Part shown: positions 36,178-44,666 of the stretch, one piece after another | Position numbering within the stretch: position 1 is the stretch's first letter | Layout: every line of letters starts with the position of its first letter | Assembly (NCBI RefSeq): GCF_029835735.1 | Contig: NZ_JAOEAL010000001.1 | Location: 4,092,001 to 4,156,000, forward strand | Length of the DNA: 64,000 nt | Direction of reading: 5' to 3' | Origin: Shewanella sp. GD04112 | Lineage (GTDB): Bacteria; Pseudomonadota; Gammaproteobacteria; Enterobacterales; Shewanellaceae | The notes under the pieces: model-generated | Database searches by the model: none | What the model was told of the DNA's origin: nothing | What the model saw: the letters and a program-made list of their open reading frames with translations, nothing else | Program-made: the position numbers and the translations under genes

Positions 36178-36576
36178 TGTTATCCCTTTTTTGCGGCCTT
36201 TTTCAGGTCTCTGCCTAGCGTAGGGTGATACAAATCCGGCTAAATATCTGGCTAATCGGCATTTCACTTCCACGATGCATCAATTTGAAAGGTGATTCTT
36301 TCTGTATCAATGCGTCTGTCACTGCAACGCCTGATTTGCTCTGAATTGATCAGATATTTATCGTGATTGGTATAAGTACTAGGGTCTAAAATGCGGCGAA
36401 ATTATACCTTGCGTCACAAATTTGTATACAGGAGATTTTTCTAATCCGAAGCCAGTGTCATTAGATTTTCTCATCTTTAACATGTAATTTTTTTACATAC
36501 GAAAGCGAGATTTGCGCAGCCTGCAATCAAATCGCTGATATTATCAGCAATTATGATTACATTAGCGCAACCGAGG
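36178..36576. other. Intergenic region upstream of gcvT
   Basis: 399 bases between ubiI and gcvT on the minus strand. TATAAT on the minus strand (plus 36401-36406) is the best promoter signal, with a weak -35. Also present are a perfect palindrome GCTGATATTATCAGC (36534-36548) and TGTAA(N5)TTACA (36483-36497). No conserved glycine riboswitch motif was found in this leader. Confidence 0.55.
36401..36432 (-). promoter_or_regulatory. Probable gcvT promoter
   Basis: Perfect minus-strand TATAAT at 36401-36406, with a T/A-rich -35 zone around 36424-36432. The leader would be about 220 bases long. Confidence 0.5.
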
Positions 36577-37800
36577 CTAGCGACATAACTTGGGGAGTGA
36601 GGACTTATTGCCCATGGCCTGTTGCATGAACACTGTTTTCAGCCCAGCGACATTATCAACGAGGTTGAGTCCCAGATCGCGAATGGCTTTTTTAAGGGGA
36701 TTGCTCCCCTCGAACAGGCGCTTAAAGCCTTCCATCGCCGCAATCATCTCCATCGCATCCGCCTTGCGCCAACGCTCAAGGGCGCGCAGCTGGGCATAAT
36801 CACCGATATCTTTACCCGCCTCGTGTAGCTCGCCGATGACTTCGATAATGCTGGCGGCATCGAGGAAGCCTAGGTTTACCCCTTGGCCAGCTAATGGATG
36901 AATGGTGTGGGCCGCATCCCCCGCGAGCACTAAACGGTGGCGGGCAAAATGGCGGGCGTAGCGCATCCGCAATGGGAAGGCTTGGCGTTCACTCTCAAGC
37001 TTACAAATGCCGAGGCGGCCATCGAAGGCGGCGGTAAGATTGCGCTCGAACTGCTCTGGCGCCATCTCGAGTAACTCGGTGGCGCGCTCTGGCGGCACTG
37101 ACCAGACGATGGAGCAGAGGTTTTCTTCATATAAGGGCAAGAAGGCCAGCGGGCCGTCCTGCAAAAACACTTGGCGGGCGGTGGCAAGGTGCGGCATTTC
37201 GCTGCGAATGGTCGCCACGATCGCATGGTGGCCATAATCCCAGAAGGTTAACGGGATCTTACATTGTTCGCGCACCCAAGAATTAGCACCATCGGCGGCA
37301 ATCACCAGTGCGGCACTGACGCTCTCGATGTCAGCCTCGGCGCCATTGGCTAAGGTCAACCAAGCTTCGCGCTCACCAAAGGCGATACGCTCTATGCGTT
37401 GGTTTTCGATATGGGTGATATTGTCAAATTCACTGGCACGCTTGGCGAGGGCGTAGCTGATGGCATCATTTTCGATAATGGCGCCAAGGCTAGGTTCACT
37501 GATGCTGCTGGCATCGAAGGCGATTTTACCAAAGCCGTCTTTATCCCATACCGCCATTTTTTGATAGGGCGTCGCGCGGCTGGCATCGACATAGTGCCAA
37601 GCGCCGAGGTGCTCGAGCAAACGTTGGCTCGCCTTGTTGATGGCGCTGACCCTAAGCCTTGGCTCACCGCTTACGGCTTGGGTGCTTTGGGCATCGATCA
37701 CGACGACATTCAAGTTGGCCTGCGCCAATCCTATCGCGGTGGCGAGTCCCACCATGCCGCCACCCACAATGGCAATGTCATAGGCTTGTGAACTTAACAT
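36577..37800 (-). CDS. ubiI: UbiI, ubiquinone C5-hydroxylase (VisC)
   Basis: 407 residues, flavoprotein monooxygenase. FAD-binding I-V-G-G-G-M-V-G-L at about 11-19; second motif G-D-A-A-H-T-I-H-P-L-A-G-Q-G-V-N-L near 295. It adds the C5 hydroxyl in ubiquinone biosynthesis, working in the cytosolic Ubi complex. The start is the Met before L-S-S-Q-A-Y-D. It follows ubiH by 36 bases in the same direction, which is the conserved order. UbiI rather than UbiF is inferred from its position beside ubiH. Confidence 0.9.
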   Translation of the reverse strand: MLSSQAYDIAIVGGGMVGLATAIGLAQANLNVVVIDAQSTQAVSGEPRLRVSAINKASQRLLEHLGAWHYVDASRATPYQKMAVWDKDGFGKIAFDASSISEPSLGAIIENDAISYALAKRASEFDNITHIENQRIERIAFGEREAWLTLANGAEADIESVSAALVIAADGANSWVREQCKIPLTFWDYGHHAIVATIRSEMPHLATARQVFLQDGPLAFLPLYEENLCSIVWSVPPERATELLEMAPEQFERNLTAAFDGRLGICKLESERQAFPLRMRYARHFARHRLVLAGDAAHTIHPLAGQGVNLGFLDAASIIEVIGELHEAGKDIGDYAQLRALERWRKADAMEMIAAMEGFKRLFEGSNPLKKAIRDLGLNLVDNVAGLKTVFMQQAMGNKSSLPKLCR

Positions 37801-37836
37801 GGGTACATCCTTTTCGCGTTGCGATACCAGTAATGA

Positions 37837-39060
37837 TTATTTCCAGCCCATCGCCTTCTGCGCAACGGGGGTTTTCAGTGGCGGGAACCAAGATAACAGA
37901 CGCAATCCCAGATTACGCCCAAGGGCCAAGGGCCAGTATTGGTTAGAGAAGCCACGGACTAAAAATTCAATATTGCGAATAGTGCTGTTTCTATCCGCCT
38001 CACGGGCCTGCAAATAGCCATGGGTAACGGCGACACCGCCGATATCCTCACCCTGCGCCAGCGCGCGTTGCAGCACATCGAGCAGGCTGACGACATCCCG
38101 AAGACCCAAGTTAAACCCCTGCCCTGCAATTGGGTGCAGAGTCTGCGCCGCATTACCGATAAACACGCATCTATGGTGAATCGGCCTTGGCATGTAGGAC
38201 AGATTTAACGGATAAGCATGGCGCTCACTAACGTCGATAAACTGCCCAGCGCGATAGCCAAAGGCTTGCTGCAACGCAGCTAAAAACTCGGCCTTGGGCG
38301 CTGTGAGCATCGTTTGAGCGCGGTTATCGTCAAGCGCCCAGACGAGGGATAAACGCGGCTGTCCTTGGCTATCAGCCATCGGTAATAATGCCAGTGGGCC
38401 AGTCTCGGTAAAGCGTTCATAAGCCCAGTGCTGATGCGGCTTATCGGTTTGTAGATTGGCGATAATCGCGGTTTGCTCAAACGCCACTTGAGTGATGGGC
38501 AGATTAAAACTGCTGCGCACCTTAGACTGCAAGCCATCGGCCGCAACCACCAGCTTGGCGCAAATCCGCTCGCCGGAATCGAGCACTAGGGTGTGACTCT
38601 CGTTAGCCGGAATTAACTCTGACAGTTTGGCAGGGCAAAAGAGCTTAACCTGAGTTTTATGAAGCTCACTAAAGAGCACTTGGCCGACTCTTTCCAGCTC
38701 GACGACTTGGCCCAGCCCATCCAAGTGGAACTGACTGGCGTTGAGTTCCGTCATCCCAAAATGGCCGCGATCGGATACGTGGATATCCTTAATCGCCGTG
38801 CCTAAATGCGCCAGTTTCGGCCATAAACCTAAACGGGATAACTCGAAGATGGAACCATGGGCAATGGCGATGGAACGGGCGTCAAAGCCGGGGTGGCTAT
38901 TATCGGGAAGATGCGCCTCGATTAAGGCAATAGATAAAGGTTTTTCAGTGCCAGACAAACGCGCTAAGGCCAGCGCGAGGGTCGCCCCCGCCATGGCGCC
39001 ACCAACAATGGCAATATCGACATTTTGAACTGAATTATCCATGTGCTCTGCTACCGTCAT
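37837..39060 (-). CDS. ubiH: UbiH, ubiquinone C1-hydroxylase
   Basis: 407 residues from the second in-frame ATG choice; another ATG six codons later (39042) is equally possible, and a TTG precedes both. FAD motif I-V-G-G-A-M-A-G near residue 20; G-N-A-A-Q-T-L-H-P-I-A-G-Q-G-F-N-L near 290. It shares a fold with UbiI but hydroxylates another ring position. In E. coli pepP lies between ygfB and ubiH; here it is absent, with only an intergenic gap between ubiH and ygfB. Confidence 0.9.
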   Translation of the reverse strand: MTVAEHMDNSVQNVDIAIVGGAMAGATLALALARLSGTEKPLSIALIEAHLPDNSHPGFDARSIAIAHGSIFELSRLGLWPKLAHLGTAIKDIHVSDRGHFGMTELNASQFHLDGLGQVVELERVGQVLFSELHKTQVKLFCPAKLSELIPANESHTLVLDSGERICAKLVVAADGLQSKVRSSFNLPITQVAFEQTAIIANLQTDKPHQHWAYERFTETGPLALLPMADSQGQPRLSLVWALDDNRAQTMLTAPKAEFLAALQQAFGYRAGQFIDVSERHAYPLNLSYMPRPIHHRCVFIGNAAQTLHPIAGQGFNLGLRDVVSLLDVLQRALAQGEDIGGVAVTHGYLQAREADRNSTIRNIEFLVRGFSNQYWPLALGRNLGLRLLSWFPPLKTPVAQKAMGWK

Positions 39061-39165
39061 GGGGTTCTCATTCAAGCTATGGCATGGCTAAAAGCGTTTC
39101 GCCATCAGGATGTTAGATTTAAAACTCATTAAAGGCGGAATCGCTCCGCCTTTATCTTTCTACGA

Positions 39166-39741
39166 TTAGTGGATCACCGCAGGATCGTCGCCCTCTCCGT
39201 GGCTCGGCTCTGGGCCAAACTCGGAGTAACACAAAATGGCGGCAATGCGGACAAACTCCAGCAACTCCGTGTAAGCCGTTTCCGATTCTTCATCTTCGGT
39301 CACGTCAAACTCAACCTGAGCAATCTCGGCCAGATCTTTGATCACTTCACGCACTTCGGCCGAGGCTTTATTCAGCTTTGGCTGGATAATCGCGATGCCG
39401 GTTAAGAAGCTTTGCGTCCACAGTGATAAGGCTTCAACGCGTTGACTTAACGGCTCTTCCTCTTCGGGAAGCAGTGGCATAAAGCCAAACTCAAAGTCGC
39501 CTAAACGGGCAACCGAGTCTTGGAATAGCTCACACACCAATTGATGCAGAGGCGCTGGTAAAGGTTGACCATCATTCATCAGGTCAAATAAAGGTTTAAT
39601 CCACAGATCGCCAGTTTGATCTACGCCACCGCAGATTAACCCCACAAGGGCACCGTGCACTTCCACGGGATGCTGACCAATTTCAGCCGCATCGAGGGCG
39701 ATTTTTAAGCTGTCGATACGTAACGAAGGAGGGGTCGCCAT
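39166..39741 (-). CDS. ygfB: YgfB/YecA-family (UPF0149) protein
   Basis: 191 residues from the ATG preceded by TGGAA. Family landmarks are E-V-H-G-A-L-V-G-L-I-C-G-G near residue 30, and the F-x-F-x-P-L-L-P segment before residue 100, with acidic C-terminal part. The protein is cytosolic and its role in E. coli is not well defined. It is divergent from zapA, an arrangement conserved in gammaproteobacteria, and supports the identity of both. Confidence 0.85.
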   Translation of the reverse strand: MATPPSLRIDSLKIALDAAEIGQHPVEVHGALVGLICGGVDQTGDLWIKPLFDLMNDGQPLPAPLHQLVCELFQDSVARLGDFEFGFMPLLPEEEEPLSQRVEALSLWTQSFLTGIAIIQPKLNKASAEVREVIKDLAEIAQVEFDVTEDEESETAYTELLEFVRIAAILCYSEFGPEPSHGEGDDPAVIH

Positions 39742-39966
39742 ATCAGGTTCCAATCAGAATTTTCCAGCAGCAATGCTAGCAGAGATAAAGACTTGAACCA
39801 ACTCTGATCCGGCATTCTTGGGGGCGAAGATAAAAATTCCGGCAACTGCTCACACAAGCAGCAAACAAAACGGCGAATGTGCAATCCATCGGCGGCTCAC
39901 CTTGCACTTTTAATATCAGCCCTATATAGTCCGCCCTATCGATGCCAACGAAAGGATCATCTTCGA

Positions 39967-40269
39967 ATGAGTAATAGTGCAGTTGAAATCACCCTGCTAG
40001 GGCGCACCTACTCTATCGCCTGCCCGAAAGGTCAGGAAGATGCCCTACGCGTTGTGGCGCAAGGGGTTGAGCAGCAGCTAACTACCTTAAAAAATCGCAC
40101 TAATAGCTTAAGCCGCGAAGAAATTGCCATTATGGCGGCGCTGAATATTGGACACGAGTTGTACCAAGAAAAGCAAAAGAATAAGCACTATATGAAACAA
40201 ATGGATGACCGCATCAGCCTGTTGCAGTCAACCTTGGAAAACGCCTTAGTTGAGCGTTCAACCAAATAG
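39967..40269 (+). CDS. zapA: ZapA, cell-division protein that bundles FtsZ
   Basis: 100 residues from the ATG after AAGGA; 30 upstream codons are open but unsupported. It has the N-terminal strand pattern (V-E-I-T-L-L-G-R-T-Y-S-I-A-C-P) and the G-V-E-Q-Q-L helix, followed by a C-terminal coiled coil. It binds and cross-links FtsZ at midcell. It sits directly before the 6S RNA gene, in the conserved zapA-ssrS-fau order. Confidence 0.93.
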   Translation: MSNSAVEITLLGRTYSIACPKGQEDALRVVAQGVEQQLTTLKNRTNSLSREEIAIMAALNIGHELYQEKQKNKHYMKQMDDRISLLQSTLENALVERSTK

Positions 40270-40342
40270 ATTTAGACTGTGCCACTCGGTGCCACGCACC
40301 ATCAATCTGAGAAGAGTTGCACAGTGAATGGCTAAACTGGCC

Positions 40343-40378
40343 TATACTTTTTAAGCCAAGATTTTAGCGATTCAATAC
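40343..40378 (+). promoter_or_regulatory. Probable 6S RNA promoter region
   Basis: A TATACT-like box at 40343-40348 and a CAATAC box at 40373-40378 lie just before the 6S 5' end. E. coli ssrS also has two promoters; which box is used here is not known. Confidence 0.45.
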
Positions 40379-40382
40379 CGTT

Positions 40383-40567
40383 TTTGCTCCCTGGGGTGCA
40401 GGCCAACTGGTAATGTCCCTGTGCCGATAATTTTGATCTCAGGGTGAATGCTTTACTGACATTGAGCATGCTCGGCTCGTACCGAGAAGCCTTAGGAGGT
40501 AATCATTTACCCGCCTTGAACCTACGGTTCAAGGGCTACACCGGTAGCGGCATTCTGGGGAGCATCT
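40383..40567 (+). ncRNA. ssrS: 6S RNA
   Basis: About 185 bases between zapA and fau. It shows the conserved GAGCATGCTCGG-GTACCGAGAAGCC core, CCTTGAACC-TACGGTTCAAGGG-CTACA and the closing G-C-G-G-C-A-T-T-C-T-G-G-G-G 3' arm. The 5' arm CTCCCTGGGG can pair with the 3' arm to form the terminal stem. It binds sigma-70 RNA polymerase in stationary phase. The exact ends are estimates. Its 3' end lies within or against the ribosome site of fau. Confidence 0.95.
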
Positions 40568-40572
40568 TATTT

Positions 40573-41250
40573 ATGTCTATCACTTCGCCTGTCTCGAACA
40601 CTTCGGTTCCAACAGCCAATGGGCCACACGGCACTCAGTCTGAAATCGATACCACCACTCTCAACCCAAATCTAAGCCGCGCCGAATTACGCAAACAGAT
40701 CCGCTTGGCTCGCCGCTCGCTTTCGACCGAGGTGCAAACCGAGGCTAACCTTGCCGCCAGTCGGCGAATGCTCGAAAAACTGAGCGCGCTGAATGCCCAG
40801 CATGTCGCGCTGTATCTCACCCACGATGGCGAACTGGCAACCGCCCCGCTTATCGAGGCACTTTGGCAGCAGGGCATTCAAACTTATCTGCCGCGGCTCC
40901 ACCCCTTCAATGCAGGGCAATTATTGTTTTTGCATTACCACGCCGACTCGCCAATGCTGCCGAATCAATTTGGTATTTTAGAGCCTAAGTTGGATGTGCG
41001 TAGCGTTATGCCAATTGAGCGACTGGATGTGGTGATTACCCCGTTGGTTGCCTTTGATATCAAAGGTAATCGTATGGGCATGGGCGGCGGCTATTACGAC
41101 AGAACGCTAGCCAATTGGCATAGCAAAGGTAAACCTCTACCCATGGGTTACGCCCATGATTGCCAGCAAGTGACAGCCCTGCCCTGCGAGCATTGGGATG
41201 TACCTTTGCCCTTTATCATTACCCCAAGCAGCGAATGGCAATTCGACTAG
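40573..41250 (+). CDS. fau: 5-formyltetrahydrofolate cyclo-ligase
   Basis: 225 residues from the ATG at 40573, preceded by GGGGAG (40557-40562). The open frame runs 43 codons further upstream, but that part is 6S RNA, not protein. Landmarks are R-K-Q-I-R-x-A-R near the start of the fold, and the G-M-G-G-G-Y-Y-D-R-T ATP/folate-binding loop. It converts 5-formyl-THF to methenyl-THF with ATP. Likely co-transcribed from 6S RNA as in E. coli, with which gene order agrees. Confidence 0.93.
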   Translation: MSITSPVSNTSVPTANGPHGTQSEIDTTTLNPNLSRAELRKQIRLARRSLSTEVQTEANLAASRRMLEKLSALNAQHVALYLTHDGELATAPLIEALWQQGIQTYLPRLHPFNAGQLLFLHYHADSPMLPNQFGILEPKLDVRSVMPIERLDVVITPLVAFDIKGNRMGMGGGYYDRTLANWHSKGKPLPMGYAHDCQQVTALPCEHWDVPLPFIITPSSEWQFD

Positions 41251-41280
41251 GCCGTTTAATCGAATCAACCGAGTTATTCG

Positions 41281-41333
41281 TTTAAATCCAGCGACTTTTT
41301 TAAATCCAGTTACTTTTTTAAACCCAGTACTTG
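41281..41333. repeat. 18-bp tandem repeat, three copies
   Basis: TTTAAATCCAGCGACTTT, TTTAAATCCAGTTACTTT and TTTAAACCCAGTACTTG(A), in direct succession, in the space between convergent fau and folM. Confidence 0.85.
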
Positions 41334-41359
41334 ATTAAGTTCACTGCTATCACGCAGCT

Positions 41360-42079
41360 TTACTTTAAATGCCGCCCACCATCGACATTGTAGCAGCGAC
41401 CAGTGACGTAGCGGCTCGCCAAGAGATAATCCACTAAGGCGATAATCTCCTGATTTCCAGCTTCTTTTGGCAAGATGGCCTTAGCCAAGGTCTTTTGCCG
41501 ATAGGCTTCATCATCGCTCGGATTAAAGAGGATCATCGCCGGAGCAATTGCGTTCACTTTGACCTCGGGCGCTAATTGCGCCGCAAAGGATAAGGTTAAG
41601 TTATCCAGCGCCGCCTTACTGGCCGCGTAAGCCATGTGCTTGGCACTGCCCTTTTCGGCCACATAGTCGGTGAAATGGATAATATCGCTGGCGCCAATCT
41701 CACCCTCGGCCCCAGCTCGCAGCTGTGAGGCTAAGGCCAAGTTCATTTGATAGGGCACGCTCACATGCACCTGCATCATCCGCTGCATGACTTCATGGGC
41801 GGCAAGGCTTGGGCTGTTGTCTGGCAGCCAGTCAGAAGCGTTATGGATGATGGCGCGGATTTTGGGGTATTGGCTCAATTGCTCAATCAGGTTTTGGAGC
41901 TGCGCATTATCGTAAAAATCGCATTGGATTAAAGTCGCGCCCAAAGACTGTAACTCATCAATGCTAAGATAATGGCTGCGATAGGTGCCAATCACCTTGT
42001 GCCCTTGGGCGAGCAAGTGTTTCGCGAGGGCATAGCCAATACGTTTACCCACGCCAGTGATAATAATGGGAGCTGTCAT
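41360..42079 (-). CDS. folM: Dihydromonapterin reductase FolM (short-chain dehydrogenase)
   Basis: 239 residues from the ATG after AGGATGGAT; earlier codons are open only to a TTG. N-terminal I-I-T-G-V-G-K-R-I-G-Y is the NADPH-binding glycine motif; the active-site Y-A-A-S-K is present near residue 150. FolM-type proteins have the T-G-x-x-x-R-I-G form, which separates them from most SDRs. It reduces dihydromonapterin, or acts as a second dihydrofolate reductase, in the cytosol. It is convergent with fau. Confidence 0.85.
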   Translation of the reverse strand: MTAPIIITGVGKRIGYALAKHLLAQGHKVIGTYRSHYLSIDELQSLGATLIQCDFYDNAQLQNLIEQLSQYPKIRAIIHNASDWLPDNSPSLAAHEVMQRMMQVHVSVPYQMNLALASQLRAGAEGEIGASDIIHFTDYVAEKGSAKHMAYAASKAALDNLTLSFAAQLAPEVKVNAIAPAMILFNPSDDEAYRQKTLAKAILPKEAGNQEIIALVDYLLASRYVTGRCYNVDGGRHLK

Positions 42080-42289
42080 ATCCATCCTGTTATTTGCCAA
42101 GCACTAAGCTATGCGTTAAATGCAGGGCAAATCTAGTTAGCTAAATCATCAATAAAACAGTGTAATACGCAGAATGTTACTGTCTTTATTGTCTTGCGCC
42201 TAATCATTAAGGTATGAAAGGCTTCACGATTTAGATCTAAAATGATGGCGCCCGCGTATACTCGAGGCGAGCTTAATCGAGGAAGCCCT

Positions 42290-42679
42290 ATGGAACTGCG
42301 AATTTTTTACGACGGCAATTGCCCTTTATGTAGCGCCGAAATGCGCCAGCTTAAAGCGCGCGATCTCGATGATCGCATCGAACTTGTGGATCTTAATGCC
42401 GAGCATTTTAGCTCTCGATTCGGCTATATCGATAAAGAGTATGCCAACACCATTCTTCATGGTGAAACGGCGACAGGAGAGATTTTGCTTGGGCTCGATG
42501 TCACCTGCAAAGCCTGGGGATTAACGGGAACCCGCCCTTGGGTACAAGTGCTACGCTTACCGCTTATCAAACCTATCGCGGATTGGTGCTACCTGAGATT
42601 CGCCAAGCACAGATACCGCATCTCTTACTTACTGACGGGCAAGGCGCGCTGTGACAATCAATGCCAACTGCCTAAGTAG
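42290..42679 (+). CDS. DCC-family (DUF393) thiol-disulfide oxidoreductase-like protein
   Basis: 129 residues from the ATG preceded by AGGAAG; 16 upstream codons are open. Y-D-G-N-C-P-L-C near the N-terminus is the D-x-x-C-x-x-C signature of the DCC family, which has a thioredoxin-like fold. The protein is cytosolic and its substrate is unknown. It lies between folM and mdh, opposite in direction to both. Its frame shows C-D-N-Q-C-Q at the C-terminus, an additional cysteine pair. Confidence 0.82.
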   Translation: MELRIFYDGNCPLCSAEMRQLKARDLDDRIELVDLNAEHFSSRFGYIDKEYANTILHGETATGEILLGLDVTCKAWGLTGTRPWVQVLRLPLIKPIADWCYLRFAKHRYRISYLLTGKARCDNQCQLPK

Positions 42680-42712
42680 CTTTGCCCCAAGTAGGGACTC
42701 AATTTTAGCGCA

Positions 42713-42741
42713 TAAAAAAACGGAGCCATTAGGCTCCGTTC
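42713..42741 (-). terminator. Terminator of mdh
   Basis: ACGGAGCC/GGCTCCGT stem; TTTTTTTATG follows on the minus strand. It can also serve the DCC gene from the other side. Confidence 0.9.
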
Positions 42742-42759
42742 TCTCATAATCCAGATAGA

Positions 42760-43695
42760 TTACTTAACGAAATCAACGCCTAGTTTGATATCGCCTTTCA
42801 GCGTATCTAACATAGAATCACGGGCGTTAGCTTCGAATGCGCTCACTTCACCGTAAGGCAGTACTTTTTCGATACCGTTTTTGCCTAACAGCACTGGTTG
42901 AGCGAAGAATTCAGCGTGCTCGCTGCCGCCGTCAACGTAAGCACATTCAACGATGTTAGCTTCGCCTTGCAGACCACGAACCAGAGACATACCGAAACGG
43001 CAAGCCGCTTGACCCATAGACAGAGTCGCGCTTCCGCCACCAGCTTTAGCTTCAACCACTTCAGTACCCGCGTTTTGGATACGCTTGGTCAGAGAAGCGA
43101 CTTCTTCATCAGAGAAAGTCACGCCTTCCACTTGAGACAGTAATGGCAGAATAGTCACGCCGCTGTGGCCGCCGATGACGTTCACTTTAACGTCAGCAAC
43201 GTTTAAGCCTTTTAACTCAGCGATGAAAGTTTCAGAACGGATAACGTCCAGAGTCGTCACACCGAACAGACGGTTCTTGTCGTAAACACCGGCTTTCTTC
43301 AACACTTCTGCTGCGATAGCAACAGTAGTGTTTACTGGGTTAGTGATGATACCCACTAAGGCTTTAGGGCAAGTCACTGCCACTTTTTCGATCAGGTTAC
43401 GAACGATACCTGCGTTGATGTTGAACAGATCTGAACGATCCATACCAGGCTTACGCGCAACACCAGCAGAAATTAGAACAACGTCAGCACCTTCCAGTGC
43501 AGGCGTTGGATCTTCACCAGCAAAACCTTTGATTTCAACCGCAGTAGGGATGTGGCTCAAGTCAACCGCAACACCCGGAGTAACCGGTGCGATATCGTAT
43601 AGAGACAGTTTAGAACCCGCAGGTAATTGAGTTTTTAACAGTAGGGCGAGAGCCTGGCCGATACCACCAGCAGCACCAAGTACAGCAACTTTCAT
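42760..43695 (-). CDS. mdh: Malate dehydrogenase
   Basis: 311 residues, the length of the E. coli-type enzyme. It has the N-terminal NAD motif G-A-A-G-G-I-G-Q, the signature V-T-T-L-D-V-I-R-S-E-T-F and the catalytic His in G-G-H-S-G-V-T. The active loop arginines are in R-K-P-G-M-D-R-S-D. It oxidises malate to oxaloacetate in the TCA cycle. Divergent from argR, a conserved arrangement. Confidence 0.97.
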   Translation of the reverse strand: MKVAVLGAAGGIGQALALLLKTQLPAGSKLSLYDIAPVTPGVAVDLSHIPTAVEIKGFAGEDPTPALEGADVVLISAGVARKPGMDRSDLFNINAGIVRNLIEKVAVTCPKALVGIITNPVNTTVAIAAEVLKKAGVYDKNRLFGVTTLDVIRSETFIAELKGLNVADVKVNVIGGHSGVTILPLLSQVEGVTFSDEEVASLTKRIQNAGTEVVEAKAGGGSATLSMGQAACRFGMSLVRGLQGEANIVECAYVDGGSEHAEFFAQPVLLGKNGIEKVLPYGEVSAFEANARDSMLDTLKGDIKLGVDFVK

Positions 43696-43749
43696 AGTTA
43701 TCTCCGTTATTTCTCGGATATGTGTGACATGGATCTAATTTCCGTTGGC

Positions 43750-43770
43750 GTCACATTACTGGAATGTCAC
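43750..43770. repeat. Imperfect palindrome in the mdh-argR intergenic region
   Basis: GTCACATT-ACTGG-AATGTCAC: the arms are inverse copies except for one position. It lies about 55 bases upstream of mdh. It could be an operator. Confidence 0.35.
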
Positions 43771-43894
43771 GTTAATTTCAATTATCCCTTAGTCGTGGAG
43801 ACAAAGTTTTAGCGAAACTGAGCATTCCAATGTTGAATATTTACTCTAGTCCAATATCAATAGCGACAACACGGCTATCCAGCCATCCGTAAAC

Positions 43895-43982
43895 TGCATT
43901 TTTATTCAGCCATAATGGTTATTTGTTGACACTTTGACCAAAACTATTCAAAATACGCCTGTTTTTTTGAATAAAGAATAAG
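43895..43982. promoter_or_regulatory. ARG boxes in the argR promoter region
   Basis: TGCATTTTTATTCA (43895-43908) agrees with the ARG-box consensus TGAAT-N4-ATTCA in 13 of 14 meaningful places. A second partial box TGAATAAAGAATAA lies at about 43978 near the ribosome site. This would fit autoregulation by ArgR. Confidence 0.5.
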
Positions 43983-43985
43983 ACT

Positions 43986-44456
43986 ATGCAAACGACCAAG
44001 AATCAGGATGACCTTGTTAGAATTTTTAAGGCGATTTTAAAAGAGGAGCGTTTTGGCTCCCAGAGTGAAATTGTCGCCGCTTTACAAGCAGAAGGCTTTA
44101 GCAATATTAACCAATCGAAAGTGTCTCGGATGCTCAGCAAGTTCGGTGCAGTACGCACCCGCAATGCTAAGCAGGAGATGGTTTATTGCTTACCCGCCGA
44201 ACTAGGCGTGCCTACCGCAGGCAGCCCATTAAAAAACTTAGTGCTCGATGTTGACCATAACCAAGCCATGATTGTCGTTCGCACCAGCCCTGGCGCAGCG
44301 CAATTAATTGCCCGTTTATTGGATTCCATCGGTAAGCCTGAAGGGATTTTGGGGACCATTGCCGGAGACGACACTATCTTTATTTGTCCATCCAGCATCC
44401 AAGATATCGCCGATACCTTGGAAACCATCAAATCTTTATTCAACTACGCAGAATAA
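43986..44456 (+). CDS. argR: Arginine repressor ArgR
   Basis: 156 residues. The N-terminal winged helix (about 1-75) has S-Q-S-E-I-V-A-A-L and S-K-V-S-R-M-L. The C-terminal domain has the L-arginine-binding G-T-I-A-G-D-D-T-I-F-I. Arginine-bound hexamers repress arginine-synthesis operons. No arg biosynthesis genes lie here, so its targets are elsewhere apart from its own promoter. Confidence 0.97.
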   Translation: MQTTKNQDDLVRIFKAILKEERFGSQSEIVAALQAEGFSNINQSKVSRMLSKFGAVRTRNAKQEMVYCLPAELGVPTAGSPLKNLVLDVDHNQAMIVVRTSPGAAQLIARLLDSIGKPEGILGTIAGDDTIFICPSSIQDIADTLETIKSLFNYAE

Positions 44457-44460
44457 AAAA

Positions 44461-44490
44461 ACAGGTCAGCTTGCTGACCTGTTCTCTTTT
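44461..44490 (+). terminator. Terminator of argR
   Basis: ACAGGTCAG/CTGACCTGT stem followed by TCTCTTTTA. Confidence 0.85.
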
Positions 44491-44666
44491 ATCTGTACGC
44501 TTTTCAGTCCAACATTGCCCTTGTTTCTGGGCTGGTGTCCCGATTACGTTACAGCATAAGACCTATCTGTTGGCTTTGATGACGCGAACTTAGAACAAAG
44601 ACTCGTCACCCCGAGCTTACAAACCTTAGTTCGTCGACTTAGCCGGTAGTTCTAAGATCGTCAGCC

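Noticed and set aside
36178..36400. Glycine riboswitch before gcvT
   Set aside because: No conserved glycine-aptamer motif (such as the G-C-C-G-A-A-G-G core) on the minus strand of this leader.
36483..36497. TyrR-type box TGTAA-N5-TTACA
   Set aside because: Spacing is three bases short of the TyrR consensus and the neighbour is glycine cleavage, not an aromatic gene.
40444..40572. N-terminal extension of fau
   Set aside because: The extension is coded by the 6S RNA sequence; the ATG at 40573 has the ribosome site.
43719..43770. CRP site upstream of mdh
   Set aside because: TGTGA and TCACA half-sites are present, but not with the six-base spacing.
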